Assembly: GCA_035771165.1 (NCBI GenBank)
Contig: JAWNZC010000285.1
Span: 558,001 to 622,000 of the forward strand
Origin: Paragorgia papillata
Taxonomy: Eukaryota; Cnidaria; Anthozoa; Scleralcyonacea; Coralliidae
Reading direction: 5' to 3'
Length of the DNA: 64,000 nucleotides
Shown: positions 49,155 to 58,721 of the stretch, one piece after another
Position numbering within the stretch: the stretch's first letter is position 1
How the letters are laid out: each line of letters begins with the position of its first letter
Notes under the pieces: generated by a model
Told to the model about the DNA's origin: nothing
The model's input: the letters and a program-made list of their open reading frames with translations, nothing else
The model's database searches: none
Translations under genes and position numbers: made by a program

Positions 49155-49624
49155 GATTTATATTTTATAAACGGTCCAATCTTTGCTTCCGTAGGCTCAG
49201 ATGTTTTCTTCTTAACAGTTTGCGAACGACTGACGGTTTTACGTCTTGTGTTGACTTTTATAGGAGAATTCACCCGTTTGCGTTTACGACCTGCTCCTGA
49301 TTGGTTCGTAATCCGACGGACCCCTTTTTGAGCAAGATCTTTCACAGCTTCAAAACCACGCCCTTTTATCGCTTGCTTTACATTCTTCCCTGCCAGAACA
49401 TCTTGACCAACGTCTTTTACAGCTTGCAGAGCTCTTCTTCCAATAGCTTGAGCTCCTTGTTTCACCAGAGGTATTGCAAAGCGTGCAATACTTTTAAAAA
49501 AACTTCCAATGCCGTAACCTTTCTGAATACGTGCACCTCGGAAACCAGGTAGACTCCCACCTTGTTGTCTTCTTAAATAATGCTGTTGAAATTGCTTTAC
49601 GTCTGGAATAATTGTATGTCTCAT
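49151..49624 (-). CDS. Polinton B Gly/Arg-rich virion-type protein, 157 aa
   Basis: The N-terminus VKQFQQHYLRRQQGG and the Gly-rich GYGIGSFFKSIARFAIPL are shared by small Polinton proteins coded next to the capsid genes. An amphipathic helix region and a Lys/Arg-rich tail follow. It may be a core or membrane-lytic protein comparable to adenovirus pVI or pX; this is inference. It ends with ATGA overlapping the major capsid start, and begins 2 bp after the minor capsid stop, suggesting coupled expression. Confidence 0.75.
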   Translation of the reverse strand: MRHTIIPDVKQFQQHYLRRQQGGSLPGFRGARIQKGYGIGSFFKSIARFAIPLVKQGAQAIGRRALQAVKDVGQDVLAGKNVKQAIKGRGFEAVKDLAQKGVRRITNQSGAGRKRKRVNSPIKVNTRRKTVSRSQTVKKKTSEPTEAKIGPFIKYKS

Positions 49625-49626
49625 TT

Positions 49627-50379
49627 TTAAATGAAATACGAAGATCTTCGCTGTCTAAAGTGAAGTGTCACGATCGACTTCCCGAAGCCAAATGATACGT
49701 TTTCGTTTTTGTCGTCCTTTATATTCACTTCAATTGTTTCGAAGGACTTTACCTTGACAGGAATATATTGTAGGTTACGGAGACTGACATTCACGTTTTC
49801 ACCATAACTTCCTTGAGTATTGACAATTCTGAGTAGGGGCACTTTGACATCACCGACAAACTGTGCATCCACGATATCGGTGTATACATACATGGCTGAA
49901 AATCGACCGTTAACATCTGCTACGTAAGGGCTTAGGGTTTTCTTTTTAATAAAGGTGTCTTGTTGAAACCCCAATGTTGTAGCAATGTCACCACTAAACC
50001 AAACGTTTGCCCCATTTTTTACATCGACGGCAACTTTCCGTGTACTTCGATTATACGTAAAATTTATCTTGGCTCGTGCCTCTTTGTTCATGCTACGGTT
50101 TAAAGCCCCCACCAGCTCATCAATGGTGTTATAGTAACCATTTGGGATAATACCCGTATCGTCATATTTTGTTCCAGCGTTATAAAGAAACGTTTGTTGA
50201 CTACCTTTTCGAATCGCGCTCCATGTATGGGGATAATATAACTCTGACAAAGCTACTTCCCTGTCGCCTGTCAGTTGTATAGTTTCAGCAAGCTTCACTT
50301 TAAAATTTGCTACAGTGTTATCTGGAAAATATTCCATAGAGCTATTGCTTGGAAGCGTCAAATAAAACTGTGTTGCCAT
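49627..50379 (-). CDS. Polinton B minor capsid (penton) protein
   Basis: The product starts ATQFYLTLPSNSS. It contains NTVANFKVKLAETIQLTG, WEVALSELYYPHTW-like text (REVALSELYYPHTW) and TTLGFQQDTF, which are landmarks of the Polinton minor capsid protein with a single jelly roll. The ATG at 50379 is preferred over 50424 because it begins the conserved segment. The frame is intact at 250 aa. It should form the vertices of the predicted icosahedral virion. Confidence 0.88.
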   Translation of the reverse strand: MATQFYLTLPSNSSMEYFPDNTVANFKVKLAETIQLTGDREVALSELYYPHTWSAIRKGSQQTFLYNAGTKYDDTGIIPNGYYNTIDELVGALNRSMNKEARAKINFTYNRSTRKVAVDVKNGANVWFSGDIATTLGFQQDTFIKKKTLSPYVADVNGRFSAMYVYTDIVDAQFVGDVKVPLLRIVNTQGSYGENVNVSLRNLQYIPVKVKSFETIEVNIKDDKNENVSFGFGKSIVTLHFRQRRSSYFI

Positions 50380-50428
50380 GTCGAAGAATAATACACAAAT
50401 GAACACAAATTGTAAAATACACACATTT

Positions 50429-51511
50429 TTATTTCGTTATATCTTTTACATTATCGGCTGATACCCAAGAATTAAAATCTTCAGGGTAGCCTAACCATTT
50501 TACAAGATATTCTCTACGTTTACCACGCATGCGTGACGTAATTACTCTTTCTATTCTATAAAAGTCACTATCTGTCTTTGCAACTCTTTGCAATTCCTGT
50601 TCGTAAAATGTTCCTTGTAACTCTTCTCCGTGATAATCAGCAATCTTGTACACTGGCGGTCGTCTGGGTACTCGCTTCGTGATGGTGAACACCTCTTCGG
50701 TCCAGTTAGGTAAGTAGCCTTTCTTGAATGTACGTCTTGCTTTGCTAATCCGAACTTGGTCATCAATGTTGAATTTATATTTGATGGGTTTGCTGGACTC
50801 ATCACCATACAGTTTTTGCCATACAATACTTTCATTTTCTCGATTAACATCAGCTGGTCTCATCCCAATACTACGGTGTCTCGAATGATTGTAGGAATAT
50901 ACTAATTTTTGTAGTACATCGGTATATTTCAACGTATTCTTTGCTGTAAAATATTTCCACATTTTCCCCTTTAAGGTTCGGTTAAATCGTTCAACGATGG
51001 ATGCCTTGGTATCGTTGTGTGTTGTAAAAAATCGAATATGTTTGTCCTTCAGTAACTTTTGAAAACGTTTATTGGTAAATTCTGTTCCTTTATCGGTATG
51101 AAGTTTTTCCGGCTTCCTTCCTTTCTTTAGTATCTTTTCAAAGGCTTTAACCAGACTCTCTGCAGTCTTTGTTTTTAATGGTTCCACCCACGCAAATTTG
51201 GACAGTACATCAATAACAGTTAAAACGTATTTATAACCATTATTTGTTTTACTAAGCGAGTCCATAATTACTAGATCCGCCTCCCATTGTTCATCCATCG
51301 CTCCAACAATAACACGATTTCGCTTGAAAATATGTCGTACGGGTTTATGCAAAGTATAGGTATCTTGCTGTCTAAGCCATGTTTTTATCTTGTTTCGGGA
51401 TATCTGGAATTTACCGTCACTTTTTACGACACGGTATAAGGCATCTACGCCTCCAAAACTTGCTGGACTTTCTGGGTTGTAATACAGGTCGTGAAGGTAC
51501 TGTTCCGCCAT
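50429..51511 (-). CDS. Polinton B integrase with chromodomain
   Basis: 360 aa, intact. Core DDE: WEADLVIMD (about residue 78), KLHTDKGTEF (about 140) and ASIVERFNRT (about 175). Then KFNIDDQVRISKARR (SH3-like) and a C-terminal chromodomain (YRIERVITSRMRGKRREYLV, with VKWLGYPEDFNSW). The chromodomain may steer insertion to modified chromatin; the element A integrase lacks it. Its stop is 50 bp from the minor capsid start. Confidence 0.95.
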   Translation of the reverse strand: MAEQYLHDLYYNPESPASFGGVDALYRVVKSDGKFQISRNKIKTWLRQQDTYTLHKPVRHIFKRNRVIVGAMDEQWEADLVIMDSLSKTNNGYKYVLTVIDVLSKFAWVEPLKTKTAESLVKAFEKILKKGRKPEKLHTDKGTEFTNKRFQKLLKDKHIRFFTTHNDTKASIVERFNRTLKGKMWKYFTAKNTLKYTDVLQKLVYSYNHSRHRSIGMRPADVNRENESIVWQKLYGDESSKPIKYKFNIDDQVRISKARRTFKKGYLPNWTEEVFTITKRVPRRPPVYKIADYHGEELQGTFYEQELQRVAKTDSDFYRIERVITSRMRGKRREYLVKWLGYPEDFNSWVSADNVKDITK

Positions 51512-51691
51512 CTAATTCGGATGCCTGTATCACAATCTTCCCCCCACAGCACGCCGAGATGCAGCGAATCTTTCGAAAAATATTACGAAGGGCTATTTGT
51601 GGTAAACCGCCACAGCAAGTCATGTTCACACAATTAAGGTTAGAGGTAAATGAATGAAAAAAAGGCAACGACGCAATATATATATATACAC

Positions 51692-52066
51692 TCAGGCGAT
51701 ATATGCATATATTAATCTCTGGAACAGTTGACCAAGTATTTGTAACGAAGAATTCTTACGCCTCTTGTATTGTGATAAATCTACGTTGTGGAAATCATTC
51801 ACCGTTCGTCGAACGGCCTCTCGAACCGTTTGGTTATCGTACGAATCGCTAACTCTGTACACGAAAGCTAGATAAGTGACTATTCTTCCAAAATTATTTA
51901 GATCCATTTCTTCATAGATATGATGAAGGTTCACCCGATCTAATTGATCGCTAAAACTATCAAACAGGTGTCGATGATCGTCAAAACATGTCTGAATATA
52001 AAATGATAACGTATCTTTATCGATATCAATGTTATGTTGTTTTAATTCATCAAAAATTGTATCCAT
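51692..52066 (-). CDS. Bcl-2-like protein of Polinton B, 124 aa
   Basis: The all-helical protein contains HIYEEMDLNNFGRIVTYLAF (residues about 50-69), which fits the BH1 motif pattern (NWGRIV followed by aF) of Bcl-2 proteins. A helix with LFDSFSDQLDRV precedes it, and a hydrophobic last helix (LQILGQLFQRLIYAYI) could match BH2 or a tail. No clear BH4 or long membrane anchor. Viruses use such proteins to block apoptosis. BH1 pattern is seen directly; the fold and function are inferred. It lies between the GRF-finger gene and the integrase. Confidence 0.55.
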   Translation of the reverse strand: MDTIFDELKQHNIDIDKDTLSFYIQTCFDDHRHLFDSFSDQLDRVNLHHIYEEMDLNNFGRIVTYLAFVYRVSDSYDNQTVREAVRRTVNDFHNVDLSQYKRRKNSSLQILGQLFQRLIYAYIA

Positions 52067-52195
52067 AGCGTATGCGTATTGGTCTATAACAATTCGTGTT
52101 CACACGACCAAAGTTGGTGATAAATGAATCACAAAAGAGTCGGGTATAAACATATATTTATTAGATAGATAATTAGAATACAAAATTATACATGT

Positions 52196-52828
52196 TCAGC
52201 AAATGTTCAGTTTTTCCAAGTCTATAGTCAAGTCATTTACCGACTTTTGAAAAAGGTACTTTTCGTAGGCTTTCTTATGATCAGTTTCATGGCTCGTGAA
52301 TGTCTCTCCAGTCTTTTTGACTGTATATCTGTAAGATGGTGGCATACTAAACAGAACAGTGGAGAATGGTTCAAGGGGATCTTCTTCCGGTTTCCATTCG
52401 AAAAAGTCACAGCCGTTTTCTCTCTCGTTGGGACACGAGTAAAACAGACGACCTTGGTTGTCACCCTCTTTTTTGACTTTGCTAGTACGACAAATCAGAC
52501 CATGTCGACACATTGGTTTGATACCCTCGAAGACATCAGCCCATTGCCAAAACGAACAGGGATTTCCTCGTTCGCAGCAAACAAAGTATGGTCTCCTGTA
52601 ACTTTCCTTCATCTTATCTTTAACCATTCGCATCTGTGCTAGTCGCCCATGGCCATAGCACCTTGGATGTATACATCCACTTTCATGGAAGGAGGCTACG
52701 GCTTTTCCAAACATATAGCAATCTTCTTCTGGGCAAAAGAACTCGCAACTAGGTTTCTGTCCACAAAACCAAAACGTACCCTTCTGTGTAATTGTCGAAG
52801 ATGCAGGTTCACCGTGTAAACATTCCAT
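52196..52828 (-). CDS. Triple GRF-type zinc-finger protein of Polinton B, 210 aa
   Basis: Three Cys/His modules each end in an aromatic-rich C-x-F-F/W pattern: CLHGEP...FWFCG...CEFFC, CYGHGRLAQ...YFVCCERGNPCSFWQW and CRHGLICRTSK...FYSCPNERENGCDFFEW. GRF fingers bind single-stranded or damaged DNA in NEIL3, APE2 and TOP3A. No enzyme domain is attached. It is the first minus-strand gene, 127 bp inside the right TIR with its TATA box, so probably expressed from the TIR promoter and involved in replication. Confidence 0.8.
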   Translation of the reverse strand: MECLHGEPASSTITQKGTFWFCGQKPSCEFFCPEEDCYMFGKAVASFHESGCIHPRCYGHGRLAQMRMVKDKMKESYRRPYFVCCERGNPCSFWQWADVFEGIKPMCRHGLICRTSKVKKEGDNQGRLFYSCPNERENGCDFFEWKPEEDPLEPFSTVLFSMPPSYRYTVKKTGETFTSHETDHKKAYEKYLFQKSVNDLTIDLEKLNIC

Positions 52829-52954
52829 TGTGCGACGGTAGAATTTCTATTGCTTTCAAAAACGTTCCAATCCTTCTCTAAAGTCTCGAACAAGTACAGA
52901 TTCGTCCAACGAACTTAGCCGACCAGACCAGGTGTAATCCTAACATCGTAATGT

Positions 52955-53124
52955 CCGAGCTTATATAGCTTCATGTATACTATAATTATCCCAATCTTGC
53001 CCAATCATGTCCCAGGCGTGAGTCATGCGTGAGTCATGCGTGAGTCACGGTGCGTGAGTCACGCTGAATATTAATGAGGCGGCATCCCTTTGGACACTGG
53101 ATGGGGGGGGGGGGGTTATCTACT
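52955..53124 (-). repeat. Right TIR of Polinton B
   Basis: Inverse of the left TIR, 170 bp. TGAGTCA motifs lie at 53019, 53030, 53041 and 53055, and CTTATATA at 52960-52967 gives a minus-strand TATA box directed at the GRF-finger gene. Ends in 15 guanines then TTATCTACT. Confidence 0.95.
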
Positions 53125-53130
53125 CAGGTT

Positions 53131-53481
53131 GTACGGCATTGCACTTTGTTGGCTAAAGTCAGCACACATGGTTTTACTAGGATTAATAATGTTGAATATC
53201 GTTGGACCTAGATTTTCTTCCACATCATTTGCAAGATTTAGTAACAATGGTAGATACAGATTTAAGCAAAATAATTTAGCAAACCAAACTGCAAGCACAT
53301 TTAAATGCTTGCACCTTTGTAAAATAATTGTTAACACTGATGGACAGAAAACATTTAAACAACAAAAATAAAATATTGTGCTCCAAAATTGTCCTTTTAG
53401 ATTGCTCTGATATTGCGTACCTTTGCAAAAGTTGTTGTGTGAGCCGATACTTAAGCGGTATTGTTGTATTGTAATCCCCAT
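53131..53481 (-). pseudogene. Helitron N-terminal leader with degenerate 2A-like motif
   Basis: The minus-strand frame has a hydrophobic run FCLNLYLPLLLNLANDVEEN followed by LGP, then INPSKTMCADFSQQSAMPYN and the Polinton insertion. The same pattern follows directly on the other side of Polinton B (LLLIMANDIEENPGP, INPRKTICANFSQ). The leader module is therefore tandemly duplicated in the Helitron protein. Here the proline of NPGP is leucine, so ribosome skipping is unlikely for this copy. Confidence 0.65.
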
Positions 53482-53892
53482 ATTTTAACTGGTTTTGCAA
53501 TGAATCTGTGTGTTTAATAGTACAACTGCTTTATCTGTCGGTAATATTAAATTTGAATAGAAAATTTCTCGTTTGTTTTTAGAGCGTGAAGTATCACGCG
53601 AGAGCGTGAAGTATCACGCGAGAGCGTGAAGTGTCACGCAATTGTCTAATTTCAATTTCTTGGAAGGCAGTTTCGACTTGTGAGTCGCGCTTTTGTGGTA
53701 GAAACTCAGATATTACCACCTAAAATTAAAAAAAAGAGATTAATTTCAGTTCTGCTTCCACATATAAAGACACAGCCCAATAAATGGGCGAGGGGTAAGA
53801 ATTAGGGAAAGTATTGCAAATTATTTATCCTATTTTGTTCTCACAAAATCTGCTAACCAATCCGATGTATTGCCCGCCGCCTTCAATCATAC
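53482..53892. repeat. Helitron 5' flank with 20-bp palindromic tandem repeats
   Basis: 53582-53640 has three adjacent copies of AGAGCGTGAAGTATCACGCG (the third with GTG for GTA). Each contains the dyad GCGTGA/TCACGC. The rest is noncoding, AT-rich sequence. The repeats lie where the Helitron 5' end should be. Confidence 0.55.
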
Positions 53893-54590
53893 ATACAGTC
53901 AATCCTCCCGTAAGTGGACACTTTCGGGACCGAGTAATGGTGTTGTCCGCTTACGAGAGGTTCATCATATTCAATTGATAGTTAATAATTGTAATGTGAC
54001 TCCTTTTGTAATAAGTCCATGTGCGTCATATACATAAACAAAAGATCTTCGGACATTACACAATGTTTTTTTCACGCAAAATATATCGTCAATTCGCTTT
54101 AAGTATAGATTCGATTACACGTTTCAAGCTTCAATAGTGTTTTAGACCTACATGTATAACACGACTACAATGAACAAACTAAGACGGCTTAAAAAATGTA
54201 TTAATGTAATCGTCATTATTTAAATTTTGTTAGCAGAATGCAATGTATTTTTGGTTCTGTAAACACAGACTTCATTTAATCATAAACTTCTTGCTCCATA
54301 ATCCTATTATTTTGTGTTGTCCATACAACACAAGTTATTTCACCACCGTATCTCATAAAAGCTATTTTAACAAAAATAAAGTGCATACTGTCCGCTTACA
54401 ATAGGTTATGTTATTTGGGAGTTTTGTCTTGGTGTCCGCGTCCACTTACGCGAGGTGTCCGCTTACCAGAGGTCGTAAATATAGTGATATAGGTGTAATA
54501 GAAGTTTTGCCGGGAGCCAAGCATGGTGTCTGCTTACAGAGAGGTGTCCGCTTACGGGAGGTGTCCGCAATGGGAGGTTTGACTGCATGT
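53893..54590. mobile_element. Noncoding MITE-like element with TGTCCGCTTAC repeats
   Basis: Ends CAGTCAATCCTCCCGTAAG and GGGAGGTTTGACTG are inverses. The motif GTGTCCGCTTAC(G)(A/G)GAGGT recurs at least six times near the two ends (53900-53960, 54385-54580). No coding frame of note. A target duplication is unclear. Confidence 0.6.
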
Positions 54591-55070
54591 TGCTTTATTT
54601 AACGATTTAGTTAATAAGCAATTCTTGCACGATATTATTTTACTTTTTACGTCTTTAAAATGTCAGACGATTTTTTTGATTAAACGTCACTTCTCCGCAA
54701 GTCAAGTCCACTACTATGCAAACAACGATAATTTTAAAAGTAAAAAATGGCTAGCTTTCAAATGTTACTGAGGACGTGGAAGAAATCTTGTGCCTGGATA
54801 AATGATGTGTCACGTTTTACAGAAAAATATGTTGTTTTGCCTTCTATGTTGTTGTATTAAAGAAGAGATGTAAATTATGACGGTTGTAATTTAATGTGTT
54901 ATTGCTTTCACCGGTAGGATTAGTAGGTGATAAGTGTTCAGTGTATCCGTTGACTTTCATCCAACTGGCAAATCGAAGTAGCGGAAAGTCAATTGATAAT
55001 TTTACGTTAATTGAGAATCAAATACGTTGCCAGCTTTTCCACATAAATAACACAATCACATTTATGGTAA
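54591..55070. other. AT-rich stretch without visible features
   Basis: No gene, repeat family or RNA is recognised. Short open frames lack conserved features. Confidence 0.5.
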
Positions 55071-56340
55071 AGTGAGACAGTTTGTAATCTTTAAAAACCT
55101 TTGGCAACAAGCAGCTTTTGGCGCAGCAGAAGTTGTTATGTTTAGTTTTTATTTTTATGACGCAATACAGCTGGTTTGAACCGGAAGGCACAGTATATCT
55201 TGCCTTTAGGTTAGCATCTACGCCAATAGTTCGTTTTACCTTTTTTGTTTCTTAAAATTGTTACTATATAACAAATACAGCTGCAGTGAGACGCGCATTT
55301 GAGAGTTACAATTTAGTTAGGTTTTGCTTTCCCGTGAACAGTTATAGATTGGAATTAAGTAGTTTTAATAAGTTTACTTCCCGTTTCACTTGTTACTTAT
55401 TTTTACATTTTGGCACCAAGCTCAGTGTTTTTGACGCAAGAAAAGTTCTACGCATTGTTGAGTTGCAGGTGTATTTTTTTGCAAAATTTAAAATTGCAAA
55501 TTAAGTGTTTTTACATAATAGTTTTATTTATTGTTCAATGTGTTTGTTATTTTTGTAATCTTTGCGACAAGCAGCTTTTGGCGCAGTAGAAGTTGTTATG
55601 TTGACTTTTTTATTTTTGCGACGTCATTCAGCTAGTTTGAACCGGGTGGCACAGTTTTTCTTGCCTTACGTTAGCGTCTACCACTATAGTTCGTTTTATC
55701 TTTTTTTGTTTGTCAAAGTTGTTACAATATAAGAAACACAGGTGCAATGAGCCATGGATTTCAGGGTTACAATTTAGTTAGGTTTAGCTTTCCCATGAAC
55801 AGTTATAGATTAAAATTAAGCAGTTTTAATCACTTTATTTATCGTTTCAGTTACCTATTTTTAAATTTTGGCGCGAAGCTCAGTGTTTTTTTGACGCAAC
55901 AAGAGTTCTACAGGTGTATTTTTGCCAAAATTTTAAAACGTACGTTAAGTGGATTTACATAATAGTTTTATTTATTGTTCAACCTGCTGTTTGTTCTTTT
56001 TTTAATCTTGGCGGCAAGCAGCTTTTGGCACAGCAGAACTTCTGTCGAGTTGATTTATTTTTGCGACGTCTTTACAGCTTGTTTTCCCCTAGCTTAGCAT
56101 CTACCACTAGTTCGTGTTTTTTTTGGTTTCTCACTAATGATAATATAACAAATACAGCTGCTATTAGCCGCGCATTTAAGAGTTAGGATTTAGTTAGATT
56201 TAGCTTTCCCGTGAACAGGTATATATTGAAATTAAGTAGTTTTAAGGGGTTTTTTGTTTTGTTTTTGGCAACAAGGAGTTTTGGCACAGCAGAAGTTGTT
56301 ATGTTGAGTTGCTTTTGGCATAACAGAACTTGAGACGTAA
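55071..56340. repeat. Tandem array of diverged 250-470 bp units
   Basis: GGCAACAAGCAGCTTTTGGC-like text recurs near 55097, 55566, 56010 and 56265. Each is followed by GCAGAAGTTGTTATGTT, TAGTTCGTTTTA and a GAACAGTTATAGATT...AATTAAG segment in the same order. Copies diverge by substitutions and indels; the last is short. No conserved frame runs through them. Confidence 0.75.
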
Positions 56341-56663
56341 TTGTTGATGGGTCTAGAAATTAGTAGTGGTGTAACGATATAACGATACACCGTTATATCG
56401 CGATACGTTAGCCCACGAGGTGCACGCAGAACTGTATCGTGGTACGATACGGAAACGTTTTAATAAGAAAATGATGTAGCCAGTGTGCTTAATGATCAGT
56501 CAATTCATACCTGTATTTGATTTTTTCTCATTTATAATAAGTAAAACAACGAAGCCTCTTGAATTGCGGGTAAGATTTTCAGACAATTTTACTTCCTTTA
56601 AAACCGGAAGTCACGCGCATTGTTTTCGTATTTGGCAAGCTTCGCCAAGTCAAACAAAGAAAG

Positions 56664-58664
56664 ATGGAGCTGTGGGATAGCGCTGCAACTGGTGTTGAGA
56701 TTGAAAAACCTTCTACGTCACAGTATAAATCAGCAGTATGGGAGTATTTTGGCTTTATGGTCATCTATGAAAATGGTGTAAGGAAAGTAAACAAAGAAAA
56801 GACTGTTTGTCGAGAATGCAGAGCTGTTATCAACTACACTGGCAGCACAACAAATATGTCTACGCACGTGAAAAGGCATCATCCCGCTCTGAAAATGGAT
56901 ACCGAGCGAAAACGCTAGTACGGCTGTACAACATCAACAGCATCTTCGACGTCTGGAGCAACGAGGTCTGGTCAACTAACAGTAACAGAGGCTTTCAAAG
57001 CTAAGCTTCCAGCAAACTCCATCAGAGCGACTCAAATTACTAAACACATTGGTGCATTCATGGCTCTTGACTTAAGGCCGTTTTCAGTGGTTGACAATTC
57101 TGGATTTAGAGGATTGATCAATTTCTTGGAGCCAAGATATGTAATTCCTTCGCGACCACACTTCAGTGAGAAAGTTATACCCGACCTATATAACGAAGTG
57201 AAAACTAAGGTGAACGATGAAATTGACAAAGCAAAATCGGTAGCAATAACAACCGACGGTTGGACATCCCGGGCTACAGAAAGTTACATCACAATAACTG
57301 TTCTCTTCAACACAGAAGACTGGAATATTGCAAACTATGTCCTTCAAACACGTCCCCTACCTGAATCTCACACTGGAGTAAATGTTGCTGCGGTTTTAAC
57401 CGAAGCGATCAAAGATTGGAAACTGGCGAAGCCTGAAAGTCTAAGTTCCATTGCATGTGTCTCAGATAATGCAAGTAACATGGTGGTTGCTGTAAGGGAG
57501 GCAAACTTGTTTCCTCATATTGGATGCCTTGCGCATACAGTGAACTTAGCATCACAGAAAGCCCTGCAAGTGGTTAGTTTAGCTCGTGTTTTAGGAAGAG
57601 TGCGGAAAGTTGTATCATTCTTTCACCGAAGCTGTATTGCTGCTAGTTTGTTCAAAGAGAAGCAAAAGATGCTCCAGTTACCAAGTCACAAGTTGTTGCA
57701 AGATGTGTCCACGCGTTGGAATAGTGCCTACGACATGTTGTCACGCTACCTTGAACAACAACCAGCAATTATGGCTGTCTAATTGATGAGCAGGGAAATT
57801 CGTCAGAATGGAAAGGACATTGATACCCTCTCTGACAGTGATGTTTCCAAAGCAGAAGAGGCTGTTGAGGTTCTCAAGCCCATGAAAACAATAACTACAG
57901 TTTTGTGTACAGAGAAGCATCCTACAGTTTCGATGATCATGCCAGTGAAAAGTGTAATCATGACATCAATGTCTGTGAAGGATTCTGATTCTCAATTGGT
58001 CAAGCAGATGAAAGAAGCTATTGTGCAGGATATCAGAAAGAGGTATACAGAACCAGATGTTGTGGAATTTCTTCTTGGAAGTTCTGCTTTGGATCCCCGT
58101 TTTCGCTCTCTCCCACAAGAAGAAGAAACTACCCGACTCAAAATATACTACTCACTGGTTTTAAAATGTGTTGAGCTAGAACAGTAGATACACCCTGACC
58201 CAGTCGATCACAATGATAAAACAGATGACCAATGTGTTGAGGCAAATATTTCATCATTGGTGCCAATGGTTGCATCAAATGAACCAGGGGAAACTCCAAA
58301 TAAGAAGAAAACAGCATTAGAAGTTATATTTGGTGACATGTTTGCCACCAAAAAGCCAGAGGAAGGCAGCGCATCGATTAGTGATAGAGCAGAAGAAGAA
58401 ATGACAAGATACAAAAGTGATCCTCCAATACCTACTGCAAGTGATCCATTGCAGTGGTGGTGCCAACATCAACAGAATTACCCAATGCTTTCAAAACTAG
58501 CCAAAAGATACTTGGCAATACCCGGTACCTCAGTTCCAAGTGAGCGGGTGTTCTCAACTGCTGGATATATTGTCAGCTCTCAAAGAGCAGCTTTAAGGAG
58601 TGACAATGTTGATAAGTTGTTTTTTAAAGAAAAACATGGACTCTCTCTAGTCTCTACTCTCTAG
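56664..58664 (+). pseudogene. hAT transposase with BED finger, three in-frame stops
   Basis: A single reading frame of 667 codons from 56664, with no frameshift but stops at 56916-56918 (TAG), 57780-57782 (TAA) and 58185-58187 (TAG). A BED finger lies at residues about 22-75 (AVWEYFGFMV, CRECRAVI, HVKRHHP). The RNase H-like core has AITTDGWTS (first Asp), CVSDNASNMV (second Asp) and GCLAHTVNLA. The C-terminal dimerisation block has WWCQHQQNYPMLSKLAKRYL and PSERVFSTAG. All blocks needed for transposition are recognisable. Confidence 0.93.
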
Positions 58665-58721
58665 TCTCTGCTAGTGAGTAGTGACCCAATGACCATTGAC
58701 CAGTGTATGTAAGTGACAAGT

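Larger units (their letters stand above)
38796..53124. mobile_element. Polinton/Maverick B, 14.3 kb, complete with TIRs
   Basis: The element starts AGTAGATAACCCC and ends GGGGTTATCTACT, flanked by the 6-bp duplication CAGGTT (38790-38795, 53125-53130), as expected for Polintons. TIRs are 172 and 170 bp. It encodes PolB, integrase, ATPase, adenovirus-type protease and major and minor capsid proteins, plus accessory genes, so it belongs to the virus-like (adintovirus/Polinton) group. Early-type genes point inward from the left end and structural genes run leftward from the right end. Frameshifts affect ATPase and major capsid. Confidence 0.97.
11391..53650 (-). mobile_element. Helitron (EEP-containing) split by three later insertions
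   Basis: Helitron coding pieces lie at 53131-53500, 36520-38795, 29084-31520 and 11391-11849, all on the minus strand and in the right order: 2A-like leader, peptidase-like domain, STPR repeats, CxxC zinc domain, HUH Rep, helicase, EEP endonuclease. The gaps are filled by Polinton B, a LINE and a Gypsy stack. Stops, frameshifts and the loss of the helicase C-terminal half make this copy non-autonomous. The outer ends are only approximate; neither a 5' TC nor a 3' CTRR end is certain. Confidence 0.8.

Noticed and set aside
38806..53115. Runs of 14-15 C or G as functional telomere-like ends
   Set aside because: They are inside the Polinton TIRs at fixed distance from the termini; length differs between ends, as expected of slippage. 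A special function is not supported.
53582..53640. CRISPR-like array
   Set aside because: Three directly adjacent repeats with no spacers, in an animal genome context; a tandem repeat, not a CRISPR array.
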